From Rudaea sp. 3F27F6 (lineage in GTDB: Bacteria; Pseudomonadota; Gammaproteobacteria; Xanthomonadales; Rhodanobacteraceae): 64,000 nt of DNA. Position 1 is the stretch's first letter. Every line of letters starts with the position of its first letter. Positions 1-9,325 of this stretch are shown here, one piece after another. Under the pieces are notes generated by a model that was given only the letters and a program-made list of their open reading frames with translations, ran no database searches and was not told the DNA's origin. Where the stretch lies: assembly GCF_005503555.1 (NCBI RefSeq), contig NZ_SCNG01000007.1, forward strand, positions 1-64,000, read 5' to 3'. The position numbers and the translations under genes were made by a program.

Positions 1-154
1 GTGGTGGCGCCGGCGGCTGCGGTGGGCAGGGAGGCGGCGGCTCCCCGGCGGGTCCTGCGGGACAGATGGCGCGGGCATTGGCCTGCGGCATAAATGCGAC
101 GCCTCCCATGACGGCGAGTCCTACCATCAACGTGATCCGTCTAACAATTCTCAT
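1..154 (-). CDS. Secreted proline-rich protein, N-terminal part only
   Basis: The frame starts with ATG at 154, preceded about ten bases upstream by AGGAG, and runs off the left window edge after 51 codons. Residues 1-27 look like a Sec signal peptide (MRIVRRITLMVGLAVMGG, then cleavage after A-N-A). The mature part seen so far is rich in Pro, Gly and Cys (a CPAGPAGEPPPPCPP stretch). The family cannot be named from this fragment. It may be a small exported or cell-surface protein. Confidence 0.6.
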   Translation of the reverse strand, partial: MRIVRRITLMVGLAVMGGVAFMPQANARAICPAGPAGEPPPPCPPQPPAPP

Positions 155-173
155 TTCTTCGTCTCCTGGAGAG

Positions 174-743
174 TAGAAATCGATTTGGCATCGCGTCTGC
201 GATGCCTCGCAAACATACACCCGTCATCGTGGGAATACGATTAGGCATTTGGCGCAATGATCAACGCGAATGTGGAGCCAGGCTGGCGACAAATAAAATC
301 GTGAAACGAATCACCATTTCGGCCGCACGAGTTCTCGAGCAGAATTTTTCGATTTTCACGAAATCCCAATAGCAACTGGTCAATCGATTTGACGGATATT
401 GGTGTCGTCATGCAGCGATCGAATATTCGCGCGCCGATTTTGCTTGTAAGAATATTCCTACATAAAAATCAGCAATCGGCCATCGAATCGGAGCGGCCCA
501 CTTCGCACACTCATTGTGCCCGTAGGCTAGTACTTGACTACTAGATCCCCGAGATCCCGGAATAAAGGAACGACGTCGGGCACAAATCAGCCCGCGACTC
601 TACCCTGAGCCGCGGGCTGTTTTTTCTCGGCCAGATGCGACGCAGGGGAGCCCTTCAAATTTCTTTCAGTCTAACTGCGAAGGCAATTCTCTTGCGGCTA
701 AGCCTGGCTTCAGACCCTTATCCACGGAAACAAGGAGAAGTGT
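174..743. other. Intergenic region, relatively AT-rich
   Basis: This 570-base gap lies between two divergent secreted-protein genes. Its left two thirds are clearly more AT-rich than the flanks. No convincing protein gene is present. The only structured element is the terminator-like hairpin at 588-625, reported separately. The ribosome site of the next gene (AAGGAG) lies just before 744. Confidence 0.6.
588..625 (+). terminator. Intrinsic terminator ahead of a secreted-protein gene
   Basis: A perfect 9-bp stem CAGCCCGCG/CGCGGGCTG (588-596 with 611-619) encloses a 14-base loop and is followed by six T. No gene ends upstream on this strand. The hairpin therefore closes either a short non-coding transcript or an attenuated leader of the gene at 744. 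A TTGACT hexamer at 537-542 is present, but no good -10 element follows it. Confidence 0.6.
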
Positions 744-1376
744 ATGTACGGTTCAAAGACGGCAAAGAAGAAATCTCTGGCTGCAGCGGCAGCCAAGTTT
801 GCTTTCTATGCAAGCGTGGCCTGCGCAAGCATGGGCATCAGTACGTTCGCCTCGGCTTGGAGCGTCAGTCCGGGAGGATCGACGGCATTTTCCGCTCCGG
901 TCACGCTGAGTATCAATGGGACTGCATTCTCGACATCCGGAGTCAATTGCACTCTGACTATGCTCGGCTCATTTGCCCCCAGCACCGGCGATTTGACGAT
1001 CACGTCGGCGGCGCTCAACTCTAATTGCCAGTACACGAATGGCTCGGCGACTGAAGGAGTCAAGGTAGATTCAACTCAATTTCCCATTGGTCCGATGCAT
1101 TTGAATTGGACCACTGAAGTTACGATTACCGAAAACTTCAACTTCAAATTCACTTTCTATCAAAAAGTGGGTTTCAGCCCGACTCCGGCTCCAGTAACGT
1201 GCACGTTCTATTCCAATCTTGCCTGGAACAATACGAGCAACATCAGCAGCTCGCCGCCATCGAACCAGGCCACTCCTGGCGGCTACGGCGAAGCCTATGA
1301 CGCCCTCGGGAACTACCATGACTGCTCCTTGAGCGGAACCTTTACGATCAGTCCTTCTCAGACCATCAACTATTGA
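744..1376 (+). CDS. Secreted protein, distantly PraB-like
   Basis: This 210-residue protein starts at an ATG with AAGGAG seven bases upstream. Residues 1-38 form a long, Lys-rich then Ala-rich signal peptide ending in F-A-S-A. The mature part is rich in Ser, Thr, Asn and Gly with a few paired Cys (NCTLTM, SNCQYTN, VTCTFY, HDCSLSGTF). This beta-rich layout recalls the PraA/PraB family of extracellular proteins linked to growth on alkanes, and the paralogue-like protein at 34566-35105. The similarity is by pattern only. It is a single gene between two terminators. Confidence 0.55.
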   Translation: MYGSKTAKKKSLAAAAAKFAFYASVACASMGISTFASAWSVSPGGSTAFSAPVTLSINGTAFSTSGVNCTLTMLGSFAPSTGDLTITSAALNSNCQYTNGSATEGVKVDSTQFPIGPMHLNWTTEVTITENFNFKFTFYQKVGFSPTPAPVTCTFYSNLAWNNTSNISSSPPSNQATPGGYGEAYDALGNYHDCSLSGTFTISPSQTINY

Positions 1377-1481
1377 AAGGGAATGCCGGATCGTTGACCG
1401 GGCTGTTTAGACTGCAGGGAATAGCAGACAACTCGATTCTCCGATTCAACCGGCAACGACTGATCGCTCAGAGGCAAACAA

Positions 1482-1516
1482 GCGGCCCGGCTCGATCGAA
1501 CCCGGGCCGCTCTTTT
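1482..1516. terminator. Bidirectional terminator between convergent genes
   Basis: The stem GCGGCCCGG/CCGGGCCGC (1482-1490 with 1502-1510) has an 11-base loop and is followed by TCTTTT on the + strand. Read on the - strand it is followed by TTGTTT. It sits between the convergent secreted-protein gene ending at 1376 and the M23 peptidase gene ending at 1593. Confidence 0.8.
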
Positions 1517-1592
1517 CATGGGGCCGAAACGACTTCCGAACCGTCAACGCGAAAAGGACTCCGCGGCGAGCGAATCCAGACTTCGAAAGAAC

Positions 1593-2231
1593 TCAACAGG
1601 GATTCGCGCGATATTCCAAGTCCTTCACGACGTGACTGCCTGGAATGCCGCAGAACTTCGGGTTCCGCTCTCGTTTGCCGTCGGCGTTGTCTTTGAGGAA
1701 TCCGCCTTCGTCGATCGCGGCATTCGTATCGGGAACGGCCACCTCGAAATGCACGTGCTTGAGCATGGCGCATCCGATGGCATCCTCGTCACCGATGTAT
1801 TGGCCTGCCTTCACTTTGTCGCCGACTTTGAGCCCGGCCTTCGCCGTCGTTGATTTGTAAGCAACGTGCGAATAGTTGGCCCATTCGCCATTCGGATGGG
1901 CAATCCACACGTAGTTGTTGTGGCAGAGATTGGCGGCTCTTCCGCTCTGCTGCTCGTTGAAGCCGTCTTGAATGGCCATCACGATGCCGTCGGCCGCCGC
2001 CACGACACGATACGGCTCTTTACCACCGATCGCATAGAGATCGATGCGGCCGCGCGGTCGATGCGTGGTGAAATCATCGAACACTTTTACCGACGTTCCG
2101 TCCGCGAACGGCAGTCGATATACGCCAGCGCTCGGACGCTCCAGCTCAACGATTTCCGCTCCACTCAAATTGGCGGAAGCAAAAATCAGAACTGACAGCC
2201 AAGCCACGTTCCGATGGGGAGCAGTAGTCAC
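1593..2231 (-). CDS. Exported M23-family (LytM-like) peptidase
   Basis: This is a probable peptidoglycan endopeptidase or related zinc metallopeptidase. After a short signal peptide (ending L-S-G-A) the protein carries an M23 core. Counting from the GTG start, the likely zinc or catalytic residues are His57 and Asp64 (THRPRGRIDLY), His122 (NYSHV) and His159/His161 (KHVHFEV), with the typical VVAAADGIV strand between them. I chose GTG at 2231 because GAGG lies about eight bases upstream and it opens directly into the signal peptide. An in-frame ATG at 2258 has no ribosome site and would add nine residues. The length of 212 residues suits a single-domain enzyme. Its precise substrate is unknown. 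Confidence 0.82.
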   Translation of the reverse strand: MTTAPHRNVAWLSVLIFASANLSGAEIVELERPSAGVYRLPFADGTSVKVFDDFTTHRPRGRIDLYAIGGKEPYRVVAAADGIVMAIQDGFNEQQSGRAANLCHNNYVWIAHPNGEWANYSHVAYKSTTAKAGLKVGDKVKAGQYIGDEDAIGCAMLKHVHFEVAVPDTNAAIDEGGFLKDNADGKRERNPKFCGIPGSHVVKDLEYRANPC

Positions 2232-2360
2232 GGGCTGATCCTCAATTAGAAGGAACATGATAGAGCAACCGGTTCGATGCCCGCTTCTATCAATCCTGCT
2301 CCTGCGGCATACGTCGGCGAAAGCACTAAGAGCGCGACGCTGAATCGATATCGTTGTCGA

Positions 2361-4712
2361 TCAACCCGGAGACGGCTGCAATCGCCCGTAAAGCCATCCC
2401 TGCCCATATCGTGCTCCTACACTGAGCAGCAGTTTGTGCTGGGCTTCGGTTTCGATTCCTTCAGCGATCACGCTGATGCCGTATTCGCGGATGCGTGCGA
2501 GCATGCCTGTGCAGACGTCGCGTATCATCGCGTCTTGCTCGATCGCTTTGACGAAACCCGCGTCGATCTTGATCGCGTCGACGCCGAGCTGACCGAGCAT
2601 CGCGAAATTCGAATAGCCGGTGCCGAAATCGTCAAGGAATACGCGAATGCCCTTGCGACGCAAGGACGCCAGCTCGCCGTGATAGTCGCCGCCGTGCGCG
2701 TGCTCCGTCAATTCCAAATGCAGATCGCTGACTTGCAAGCCGTGCTGGTGGACTGCGGCGAGAACGCGCTGGGCAAATCCGGGCTGTTTGAGCGATTGCA
2801 TGCTGATGTTGATCGAAACGGGCAGCACTCTCGACGAAGCGGCGCGGATTCCGCTAATCGTCGAGCAGACGTCGCTCAAAACCCAGTTGGTCAACGCGTC
2901 GATCGATCTGCTCGATTCGGCGAGCGGAATGAACTCGTCGGGGTTTATTTCGCCGAACTGCGGCGACTGCCAGCGCAGCAAGGCTTCGAACGAGACGGTC
3001 TCTCGCGTCACCATGTCGACGACAGGCTGGTAACGCAGAAAAAATTCTCCCTGCCCGAGCGCTCGGGTGAAGCTCGTCAGCAGTGCAAGACGCCGATGTT
3101 CTGCCGAAGCCGTCACGGCATCGTAGTGGGCGACGCGATTCTCGCCCTGCGAGTGCGCGATCGACACGGCCGATTCCGCATCGCGCAGCAACGCGTCGAA
3201 CGTGGCGCTGTGCGAGGCGCACGCAATGCCGATATCGAATGTGGAGACGATGCTCACTTCGCTGCCTCCGGCATCGACATGGTTCTCCCCTGCACTCATC
3301 GCGCGCGACAGGATGTCTGCGACCCGGTCGGCAGCCGTACTCGCCGCTTCGAGCGTCGGCGCAATCAATACGGCGAATGTGTCGCTGCTGACGCGCGCAA
3401 GGTTGCCTTCTCCTTCCAAGTCCGATTTGAGCCGCGTGGCCACGCTGCGCACCCACACATCGCGCAGCGCCACGCCCCACAGCTGGCCGATCTGATGCAG
3501 ACCGCTCAGGCGCATCAATACCAACGAGCCCGGCTCACCCTCCCCGTGCCCGGCGCGCTCATATGTTTCCTTCAAACCGTTGAGATTCGGCAGCCCGGTA
3601 TCCGCATCGCGCAAAGCGAGATCGCGGATTCGATCGCGCGAATCGTACAAGGCGCGCATCGTGCGCGAGGCACGCCAGCAGATGAGCAGGAACATCAGGA
3701 CGATCGACAGGCTTGCCAGAATCGGCGCGACGGTGAAATTGGGTGTCGGCAGCAGCCAGAGGCCGCCGAGGGCGAGCAGGAACGAGACGATGATCAGCAT
3801 CGCGCGCGGCCGCCCCCAAAGGACCGGATCGTTGTCCGTACGCTTTTGCATGGTAAGCATCGACGGATGCAGCGCAGCCACGCCGATCAGCACGGCGGCG
3901 ATTCGTCCGGGAGGAAACCAAACCTGCGACAGGCGCAGATGAAGTCTGCCGACCAGATCCAACTGAGAGGTGATGTCGGCTATCGGCATCAGCACGAATG
4001 CCGCAATCACCATGCTGAGGGCCACGTTCGCGCGGTCGCGGGTGAACGCAATCAACAGGGTCAGCGCGATCAACACCAGATCGAACACGGGAATGACGAC
4101 GCCGCTGAGCACCGTAAGGCGCGAAAGACCGGCGAGGTCGGACAAAGGTTGGCCGATATAGGTGTACATCACCACCGTCAGGCCGAGACAAATGGTGAGC
4201 GCGTCGACCCACAACTCGCGCTTGGGCGCGGCCGAGCGGTTCGACACCAGGATTCCCGCGGCGAGGAGATAGCAGCCCGTTCCGACGGCCGAATCGACAT
4301 GCCACCAGAACAGATCGGGCACATAGATACCGCGCAAGGGGACGAATATCGCCAGCCACGCGTAGCGGACCAGCAAGATCCACCAGATCGCACGCTGCGC
4401 CGGCCGGTACTTCCGCATCCCGTACAAGATGCATGCGGCCGCGAACAGGTATACCGCGCTGACTCCGGCGATGTAGAGGGCGTGACTCTGGGGGAGCCCC
4501 GACTTGTCGGCCGCGGTGGTCGAGATGTCCCAATAAGTGCCTTGGGGCGACAGCAGTTGCGAAACGGCGGCGATGGCGAGGAACAGGACGACCGCGATCA
4601 CAGCCGCGGCAATCATCTCGCGGCGCCAAGAAAGATCGCCGCCTTTTACGCTGGCATCCATCAGCCTGCGGGAGCGTTTCACAAGATTCACGGGCCTGTT
4701 CCTTACCGACAT
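2361..4712 (-). CDS. Membrane EAL phosphodiesterase with degenerate GGDEF domain
   Basis: This is a cyclic-di-GMP signalling protein of about 783 residues. The N-terminal ~345 residues hold about nine membrane segments, probably a sensor. A GGDEF-like domain follows (about 369-530), but its signature is SSDTF (near residue 442), so cyclase activity is not expected; it may bind GTP or act as a regulator. The C-terminal EAL domain (about 550-780) keeps the key motifs: FEALLRW, INISMQ, LELTE, FLDDFGTGYSN, IKIDAGF, AEGIET and GQGWLYG. Cyclic-di-GMP hydrolysis is therefore likely. The start is uncertain: ATG at 4712 or 4661; the frame stays open upstream to 4958. Confidence 0.85.
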   Translation of the reverse strand: MSVRNRPVNLVKRSRRLMDASVKGGDLSWRREMIAAAVIAVVLFLAIAAVSQLLSPQGTYWDISTTAADKSGLPQSHALYIAGVSAVYLFAAACILYGMRKYRPAQRAIWWILLVRYAWLAIFVPLRGIYVPDLFWWHVDSAVGTGCYLLAAGILVSNRSAAPKRELWVDALTICLGLTVVMYTYIGQPLSDLAGLSRLTVLSGVVIPVFDLVLIALTLLIAFTRDRANVALSMVIAAFVLMPIADITSQLDLVGRLHLRLSQVWFPPGRIAAVLIGVAALHPSMLTMQKRTDNDPVLWGRPRAMLIIVSFLLALGGLWLLPTPNFTVAPILASLSIVLMFLLICWRASRTMRALYDSRDRIRDLALRDADTGLPNLNGLKETYERAGHGEGEPGSLVLMRLSGLHQIGQLWGVALRDVWVRSVATRLKSDLEGEGNLARVSSDTFAVLIAPTLEAASTAADRVADILSRAMSAGENHVDAGGSEVSIVSTFDIGIACASHSATFDALLRDAESAVSIAHSQGENRVAHYDAVTASAEHRRLALLTSFTRALGQGEFFLRYQPVVDMVTRETVSFEALLRWQSPQFGEINPDEFIPLAESSRSIDALTNWVLSDVCSTISGIRAASSRVLPVSINISMQSLKQPGFAQRVLAAVHQHGLQVSDLHLELTEHAHGGDYHGELASLRRKGIRVFLDDFGTGYSNFAMLGQLGVDAIKIDAGFVKAIEQDAMIRDVCTGMLARIREYGISVIAEGIETEAQHKLLLSVGARYGQGWLYGRLQPSPG

Positions 4713-5150
4713 CCGTACCCGGCGATCCCTGTCTGCCAAACAGCGGCAAAGACTGCAGCGCCGGGAAATTCCGTTCGCGCCAGTATATTCCCGTTGGCAA
4801 GGAATGATACGCGGTCGGCACCTATCCGGCATACTTGTGAGAAGCCGCTTCACCAGCGGATACGACGCGTCGGATACGAACCTCGCCATCGACGCAGTGG
4901 ATCTCTGGGCCGAGAAAAACAAAGTAACGGAACCTGTGTTGGCAGCGCACAAGCGCAACCAATCGTCGGGTGCAGAGCAGCCCGATCTTCAGCACGCCGG
5001 CAAGGCCGCGTTCATCGATACGGGCCGCGCGCTGCCTATAATCGCGCGGGCTTCGAGTGGTTCGGGCCGCGAACATGCCCGCGCCGCTGGCCGCGCTTCG
5101 CCCGAGAACATGTGCCTGCACGGCACGACGGCGGACATCTGGAGACCGAA
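4713..5150. other. Divergent promoter region
   Basis: This 438-base region lies between the EAL phosphodiesterase gene (-) and the amidase gene (+). A perfect TATAAT is present on the + strand at 5037-5042, without a convincing -35 hexamer at the usual distance. It could drive the amidase gene. Open frames on both strands here have no ribosome site or recognisable product and are probably chance frames of GC-rich DNA. Confidence 0.4.
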
Positions 5151-5972
5151 TTGGAAGCGATTGCCCCAAACCTCGAAGGCGTGAATCGGTACTCCTTGGA
5201 ATCACCGTCGCGCAACGGCGCCGCCATCCACGGACGCTTGCGGCGCGCTTGCCGGCGTGCATGGCCGCTGCTCGCCTTGCTGCTCACCGCCTGCGCCAGC
5301 GCGCCGCAGCCGACGCACAATCCGCTCGCGACCTGGACGCCCTCGCCGAACTACAACGAGCGCAAGGCGATACTGATCGTTGTGCACTACACCGAGCAGG
5401 AATCGGTCGAGCACAGCCTGCGCACGCTGAGCAACGCGGACAGCAAGAATCCGGTCAGTTCGCATTATCTGATCGGCGCCGACGGCCGCATCTACCAGCT
5501 CGTCGACGACGGCGCACGCGCCTGGCACGCGGGCATCGGACGCTGGGGTACGATCACCGACGTGAACTCCGCATCGATCGGCATCGAACTGGACAACAAC
5601 GGCTCGACGCCGTTCGCCAGCGCGCAGATCGACAGCCTGCTGCGCCTGCTCGCCGACCTGACCGATCGCCTCAATATCCCGCGCACGCAAGTCGTCGGCC
5701 ACGAAGACATCGCGCCGACGCGCAAGAGCGACCCGGGCCCGCGTTTTCCGTGGAAACAATTGGCCGACGCCGGCTTCGGCCGCTGGCCGCGCGGCGATCT
5801 CGTCACGCCGCCCGCGCAATTCGATGCGTGGGCGGCGCTGGCCGTGATCGGTTATGCGCTCGACGACCGCAATGCCGCGGTGAAAGCATTCCATCATCAT
5901 TACCGCGGCATCGAAGGCAGCAAGCTCGACGACACCGATCGGCGCATTCTGTATGCGCTGACGCGCCGGTAA
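5151..5972 (+). CDS. amiD: Lipoprotein N-acetylmuramoyl-L-alanine amidase (AmiD-like)
   Basis: This enzyme cleaves the amide bond between N-acetylmuramic acid and the stem peptide during cell-wall turnover. An N-terminal hydrophobic stretch ends in a lipobox (LLTAC, Cys48), so it is a lipoprotein, probably in the outer membrane. The Amidase_2 domain shows VVHYTEQ, SSHYLIGADG, HAGIGRWG, SIGIELDNNG, VVGHEDIAPTRKSDPGPRFPW-type zinc and catalytic motifs. No ATG is usable. TTG at 5151 has GGAG six bases upstream and is my choice; GTG at 5181 is the alternative. The length (273) matches E. coli AmiD (276). It converges on purT with only seven bases between the stop codons. Confidence 0.85.
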   Translation: MEAIAPNLEGVNRYSLESPSRNGAAIHGRLRRACRRAWPLLALLLTACASAPQPTHNPLATWTPSPNYNERKAILIVVHYTEQESVEHSLRTLSNADSKNPVSSHYLIGADGRIYQLVDDGARAWHAGIGRWGTITDVNSASIGIELDNNGSTPFASAQIDSLLRLLADLTDRLNIPRTQVVGHEDIAPTRKSDPGPRFPWKQLADAGFGRWPRGDLVTPPAQFDAWAALAVIGYALDDRNAAVKAFHHHYRGIEGSKLDDTDRRILYALTRR

Positions 5973-5979
5973 CCGGCGA

Positions 5980-7197
5980 CTACACCTGCCGCGGCTTGAC
6001 CTTGCCGGCCGCAAGCTTCGCATTGCTCCGCGCCGTCTCGACGTCGGCCGCAAACGCCAGGGCGACGCCCATGCGGCGCTTGACGAAACTCTCAGGCTTG
6101 CCGAACAGGCGCAGATCGGTGCCCGGCACGGCGAGCGCATCGGCCACGCCGTCGAACGCGAGCGCCTTGGCGTCGACGCCGCCGTAGATCACGGCGGAGG
6201 CGCCGGGCGATTTCAACGCCGTGCTCACCGGCAGACCGAGGATCGCGCGCGCATGCAGCTCGAATTCGCTCTGCCACTGCGTGATCATCGTGACCATGCC
6301 GGTGTCGTGCGGGCGCGGGCTCACCTCGCTGAACCATACCTCGTCGCCTTTCACGAACAACTCGACGCCGAACACGCCCTGGCCGCCGAGATCGCCGGTC
6401 ACCTTCGCTGCGACTTCTTGCGCGCGCGCCAGCGCGCGCGGGGACATCGGCTGCGGCTGCCAGCTTTCCACGTAGTCGCCGGCGACCTGGACGTGGCCGA
6501 TCGGCGCGCAGAACTGGGTTTCGATCTCGCCGGCCCCATTGCATGCACGCACCGTGAGTAAGGTGATTTCGTAATCGAAGTCGATGAAACCCTCGACGAT
6601 CACGCGGCCGTGATTCACACGGCCACCGGCCAGCGCATAGTCCCACGCTTTCTTCACGTCGCCGGGCCCGTCGATCTTGCTTTGGCCCTTGCCGGACGAA
6701 CTCATTACCGGCTTGACGATGCACGGATAGCCGATGCCTCCGTCTATCGCGACCTGAAGTTCTTCGAGCGAATCGCAGAACTTGTACGGACTCGTCGGCA
6801 GGCCGAGCGTTTCCGCGGCAAGACGGCGAATGCCTTCGCGGTCCATCGTCAATCGCGCGGCACGCGCGGTCGGAATCACGCGTACCGTACCGGCTCGCTC
6901 GAGTTCTTCGAGCACCGGCGTCGCGATCGCTTCGATCTCCGGCACGACGATCTGCGGGCGCTCGGCTTCGATCAGCTCGCGCAGTTGCCGCGCATCGTCC
7001 ATCGCGATCGTATGCGCATGATGCGCGACCTGCTGGCCCGGCGCGTCGACATAACGATCGACTGCGATGGTCTCGACGCCGAGACGTTGCAGCGCGATCA
7101 GCACTTCCTTGCCGAGTTCGCCCGAGCCGAGCAGCATGACGCGCGTGGCGGCGGACGACAGCGGCGTGCCGAGTACGGTGGAGTCGCGTGACGGCAT
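5980..7197 (-). CDS. purT: Formate-dependent phosphoribosylglycinamide formyltransferase (PurT)
   Basis: PurT makes formyl-GAR from GAR, formate and ATP in purine synthesis, without using formyl-tetrahydrofolate. The 405-residue ATP-grasp protein shows the N-terminal Rossmann motif [12 protein letters not shown], the EIEAIAT segment, the ATP-grasp loop [13 protein letters not shown] and the metal-binding end [16 protein letters not shown]. The ATG at 7197 gives the usual length (E. coli 392). The frame continues upstream without any PurT-like sequence. It is monocistronic. Confidence 0.95.
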   Translation of the reverse strand: MPSRDSTVLGTPLSSAATRVMLLGSGELGKEVLIALQRLGVETIAVDRYVDAPGQQVAHHAHTIAMDDARQLRELIEAERPQIVVPEIEAIATPVLEELERAGTVRVIPTARAARLTMDREGIRRLAAETLGLPTSPYKFCDSLEELQVAIDGGIGYPCIVKPVMSSSGKGQSKIDGPGDVKKAWDYALAGGRVNHGRVIVEGFIDFDYEITLLTVRACNGAGEIETQFCAPIGHVQVAGDYVESWQPQPMSPRALARAQEVAAKVTGDLGGQGVFGVELFVKGDEVWFSEVSPRPHDTGMVTMITQWQSEFELHARAILGLPVSTALKSPGASAVIYGGVDAKALAFDGVADALAVPGTDLRLFGKPESFVKRRMGVALAFAADVETARSNAKLAAGKVKPRQV

Positions 7198-7714
7198 GAA
7201 TCTTTTTCCCGAATGGACAAGGCGGCCATTATCCCGCATCGCACGGACGATGCGCATTTCTGTCGCAGCTTGATCCGACATCCCGCCTCTTTCACTGCGC
7301 AATAAATCTGCGACGCGCCCTTCAGCATCGAATGAAGTGAGTGATGGGGATCGCCGAACGCCGTCCGACATGCAAGACAAGCGAGCTGCCGACGCATCGT
7401 TGCCAACCGAATCCGCGCCTGCTTCTCGATGCCATTTCGTGCGAGCCGCAGACGCGACCTACGCGATGAAACATGTTCGTCATCGACCTCGATGCACGAC
7501 GAAAACGTTTCGACGCCCTGCCGAAAGTCATGCTCCGCATGACTTCCGTCATAGCTGCAACCGATTTCCACTTTTGTGCATCGTATACACGATGACTTCC
7601 TGCAGATGCGGGTACCGCGCATGTGCGGAATCATCCATTCGCGATGCGCAGAACGCGTCGCGGAATGTCTTGTTGCGCCAAAACCATACGTTTCCCACGC
7701 CTTTCGGAGGACCC
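7198..7714. other. Intergenic region between purT and an exported-protein gene
   Basis: This 517-base divergent gap must contain the purT promoter and that of the gene at 7715. I see no convincing conserved protein, RNA gene or repeat. Open frames crossing it have atypical composition and no ribosome site. Confidence 0.5.
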
Positions 7715-8146
7715 ATGCCTGTACCTCGCTCACCACGTCATGTACAACTCGTTGCCGCCGTCGCGATCGCGATGCTCGCCTGCACCGCTTACGCCGAATC
7801 GTCCAGTCCGCGCGGACAATGGATCGGCAATACCCAGGTCGACGGCGAGCGCAGCAGCGATAAGACCACCTTGCAGCTCGGCGCGTCCGATACCGAGAAC
7901 ACCACCTTGCTGATCGACACCGGCAGAACCTGCAAGCTGCGCGACGGCAGCTATTCGGCGCAAGGCGAAGATGCCTGGGTGCTGCGCTTCAAACCGAACA
8001 ACGGTGACAGCGTCTGCGAGCGTCTGTCGCAGGGCGAGTTCACCCTGCGCAATGTCGGACCGCGCAAGCTCTCTGTGGAAGTGCGCTATCCCGACGGCAA
8101 AGGCGGCCAGCTTCAGCGCAGCGGCGTGCTCGCACGCTATCCGTAA
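7715..8146 (+). CDS. Small exported protein of unknown function
   Basis: This 143-residue protein starts at an ATG with GGAGG four bases upstream. Residues 1-26 form a clear Sec signal peptide ending A-Y-A. The mature domain is small and beta-rich, with RGQWIGNTQVDGERSSDKTTLQL near the front and two Cys (GRTCKL, DSVCERL) that could pair in the periplasm. I do not recognise the family. It lies 94 bases before a zinc peptidase gene, with a strong hairpin between. Confidence 0.6.
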   Translation: MPVPRSPRHVQLVAAVAIAMLACTAYAESSSPRGQWIGNTQVDGERSSDKTTLQLGASDTENTTLLIDTGRTCKLRDGSYSAQGEDAWVLRFKPNNGDSVCERLSQGEFTLRNVGPRKLSVEVRYPDGKGGQLQRSGVLARYP

Positions 8147-8185
8147 GCGCAGCGGCACGCACCGGTCCGCGCGACTCTTGCGGCG

Positions 8186-8218
8186 GCGATGCGCGACGGA
8201 GTAACGTTCGCGCATCGC
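8186..8218. other. Perfect intercistronic hairpin
   Basis: GCGATGCGCGA (8186-8196) and TCGCGCATCGC (8208-8218) form a perfect 11-bp stem with an 11-base loop, just before the ribosome site of the peptidase gene. No T run follows. It may be an mRNA-stabilising or transcript-end structure rather than a classical terminator. Confidence 0.55.
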
Positions 8219-8240
8219 GGCAGCCGGCAAGGAGACGTTT

Positions 8241-9155
8241 ATGGATTGGCAGAAAGGGCGTCAAAGCGACAACGTCGTCGAGGACGACGGTAGCGGAAGC
8301 GGCGGCGGCTATGGCGGAGGCGGCGGCGGAGGCCTCGGTTTCGGCGGCTTCCACATCGGCATCGGCGGCATCATTCTCATCGTCGTCGTCAGCTTGCTGT
8401 TCGGCAAGAATCCGCTCGATATCCTCTCCATGCTCAGCGGCGGCTCGATGCTCGATTCGGGCAGCCAGCAGGTCGCGCCGCCGCAGCGCAACCAGGTCGC
8501 CGACAGCAACGATCCGCAGAAAGCCTTCGTGCGCTCCGTGCTCGGCAGCACCGAAGACGTCTGGGGCCAATATTTCCAGGCCAGCGGACAGCGCTATCCG
8601 CAGCCCAAGCTCGTGCTCTATCACGGCCGCACGCAGACCGCGTGCGGCGTCGGCCAGGAAGCGATGGGACCGTTCTACTGCCCCGGCGACCGCCAGGTCT
8701 ATCTCGATCTGAATTTCTTCCAGGAGATGGATACGCGCTTCCACGCGCAGGGCGATTTCGCTCGCGCCTACGTGATCGCGCACGAGATCGGCCATCACGT
8801 GCAGAACCTGATCGGCATCATGGACAAGACCGAGCAGATGCGTCGCCAGGGCACGCCGATGGACGGCGCGACCGGTTTGTCGGTGCGCCAAGAATTGCAA
8901 GCAGACTGCTTCGCCGGCGTCTGGGCGAACCGTTCGCAGGCCCAGCTCAACTGGCTGCAGGCTGGCGACATCGACGCGGCGCTCAATGCGGCTTCCGCGG
9001 TCGGCGACGACACCCTGCAGAAGCAGGCGCGCGGCTACGCGGTGCCCGATTCGTTCACTCACGGCACCTCGGCCCAGCGCCAACGCTGGTTCAAGGCCGG
9101 TTTCGCTTCGGGCGACATCAATAGCTGCAACACCTTCAATACGCAGTCGCTGTAG
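8241..9155 (+). CDS. ypfJ: Neutral zinc metallopeptidase, YpfJ family
   Basis: This 304-residue protein belongs to the putative neutral zinc metallopeptidase family (PF04228). It has a Gly-rich N-terminus (residues 17-43), one membrane segment (about 38-54) and a catalytic HEIGH motif at 181-185. A downstream Glu (RQELQADCFAG) is the likely third ligand. The ATG follows AAGGAG. Cellular substrates are not established for the family. It is expected to be membrane-anchored with the peptidase domain outside the cytoplasm. Confidence 0.88.
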   Translation: MDWQKGRQSDNVVEDDGSGSGGGYGGGGGGGLGFGGFHIGIGGIILIVVVSLLFGKNPLDILSMLSGGSMLDSGSQQVAPPQRNQVADSNDPQKAFVRSVLGSTEDVWGQYFQASGQRYPQPKLVLYHGRTQTACGVGQEAMGPFYCPGDRQVYLDLNFFQEMDTRFHAQGDFARAYVIAHEIGHHVQNLIGIMDKTEQMRRQGTPMDGATGLSVRQELQADCFAGVWANRSQAQLNWLQAGDIDAALNAASAVGDDTLQKQARGYAVPDSFTHGTSAQRQRWFKAGFASGDINSCNTFNTQSL

Positions 9156-9174
9156 CTGCGCGGCTGCGCCGGGC

Positions 9175-9196
9175 GGACGCGCGATCTGGCGCGTCC
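9175..9196 (+). terminator. Probable terminator after ypfJ
   Basis: GGACGCGC (9175-9182) pairs with GCGCGTCC (9189-9196) around a 6-base loop. It is followed by CGCTTCTTCG, a weak pyrimidine-rich tail. It lies 20 bases past the ypfJ stop codon. Confidence 0.5.
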
Positions 9197-9325
9197 CGCT
9201 TCTTCGCTTTGCAAAGGTTTAACAAGGACTTTTCCCCGCTGCGATTTAATTGGCGCGGCTGACCGACGGACAGCTGCGCGAGCGCGATCAATCGCATCCC
9301 ACAAAACCTGCATGGACACACCGCG

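Noticed and set aside
3559-4821. Second - strand frame overlapping the EAL protein gene
   Set aside because: It is an alternative frame of the same gene with Arg/Pro-rich composition, while the other frame has clear membrane segments and EAL motifs.
2277-5150. Very long + strand open frame leading into the amidase gene
   Set aside because: Most of it is antisense to the EAL phosphodiesterase, its translation is Arg/Gln/His-rich with no domain, and the real lipoprotein signal starts only near 5151. It is a product of GC-rich codon bias.
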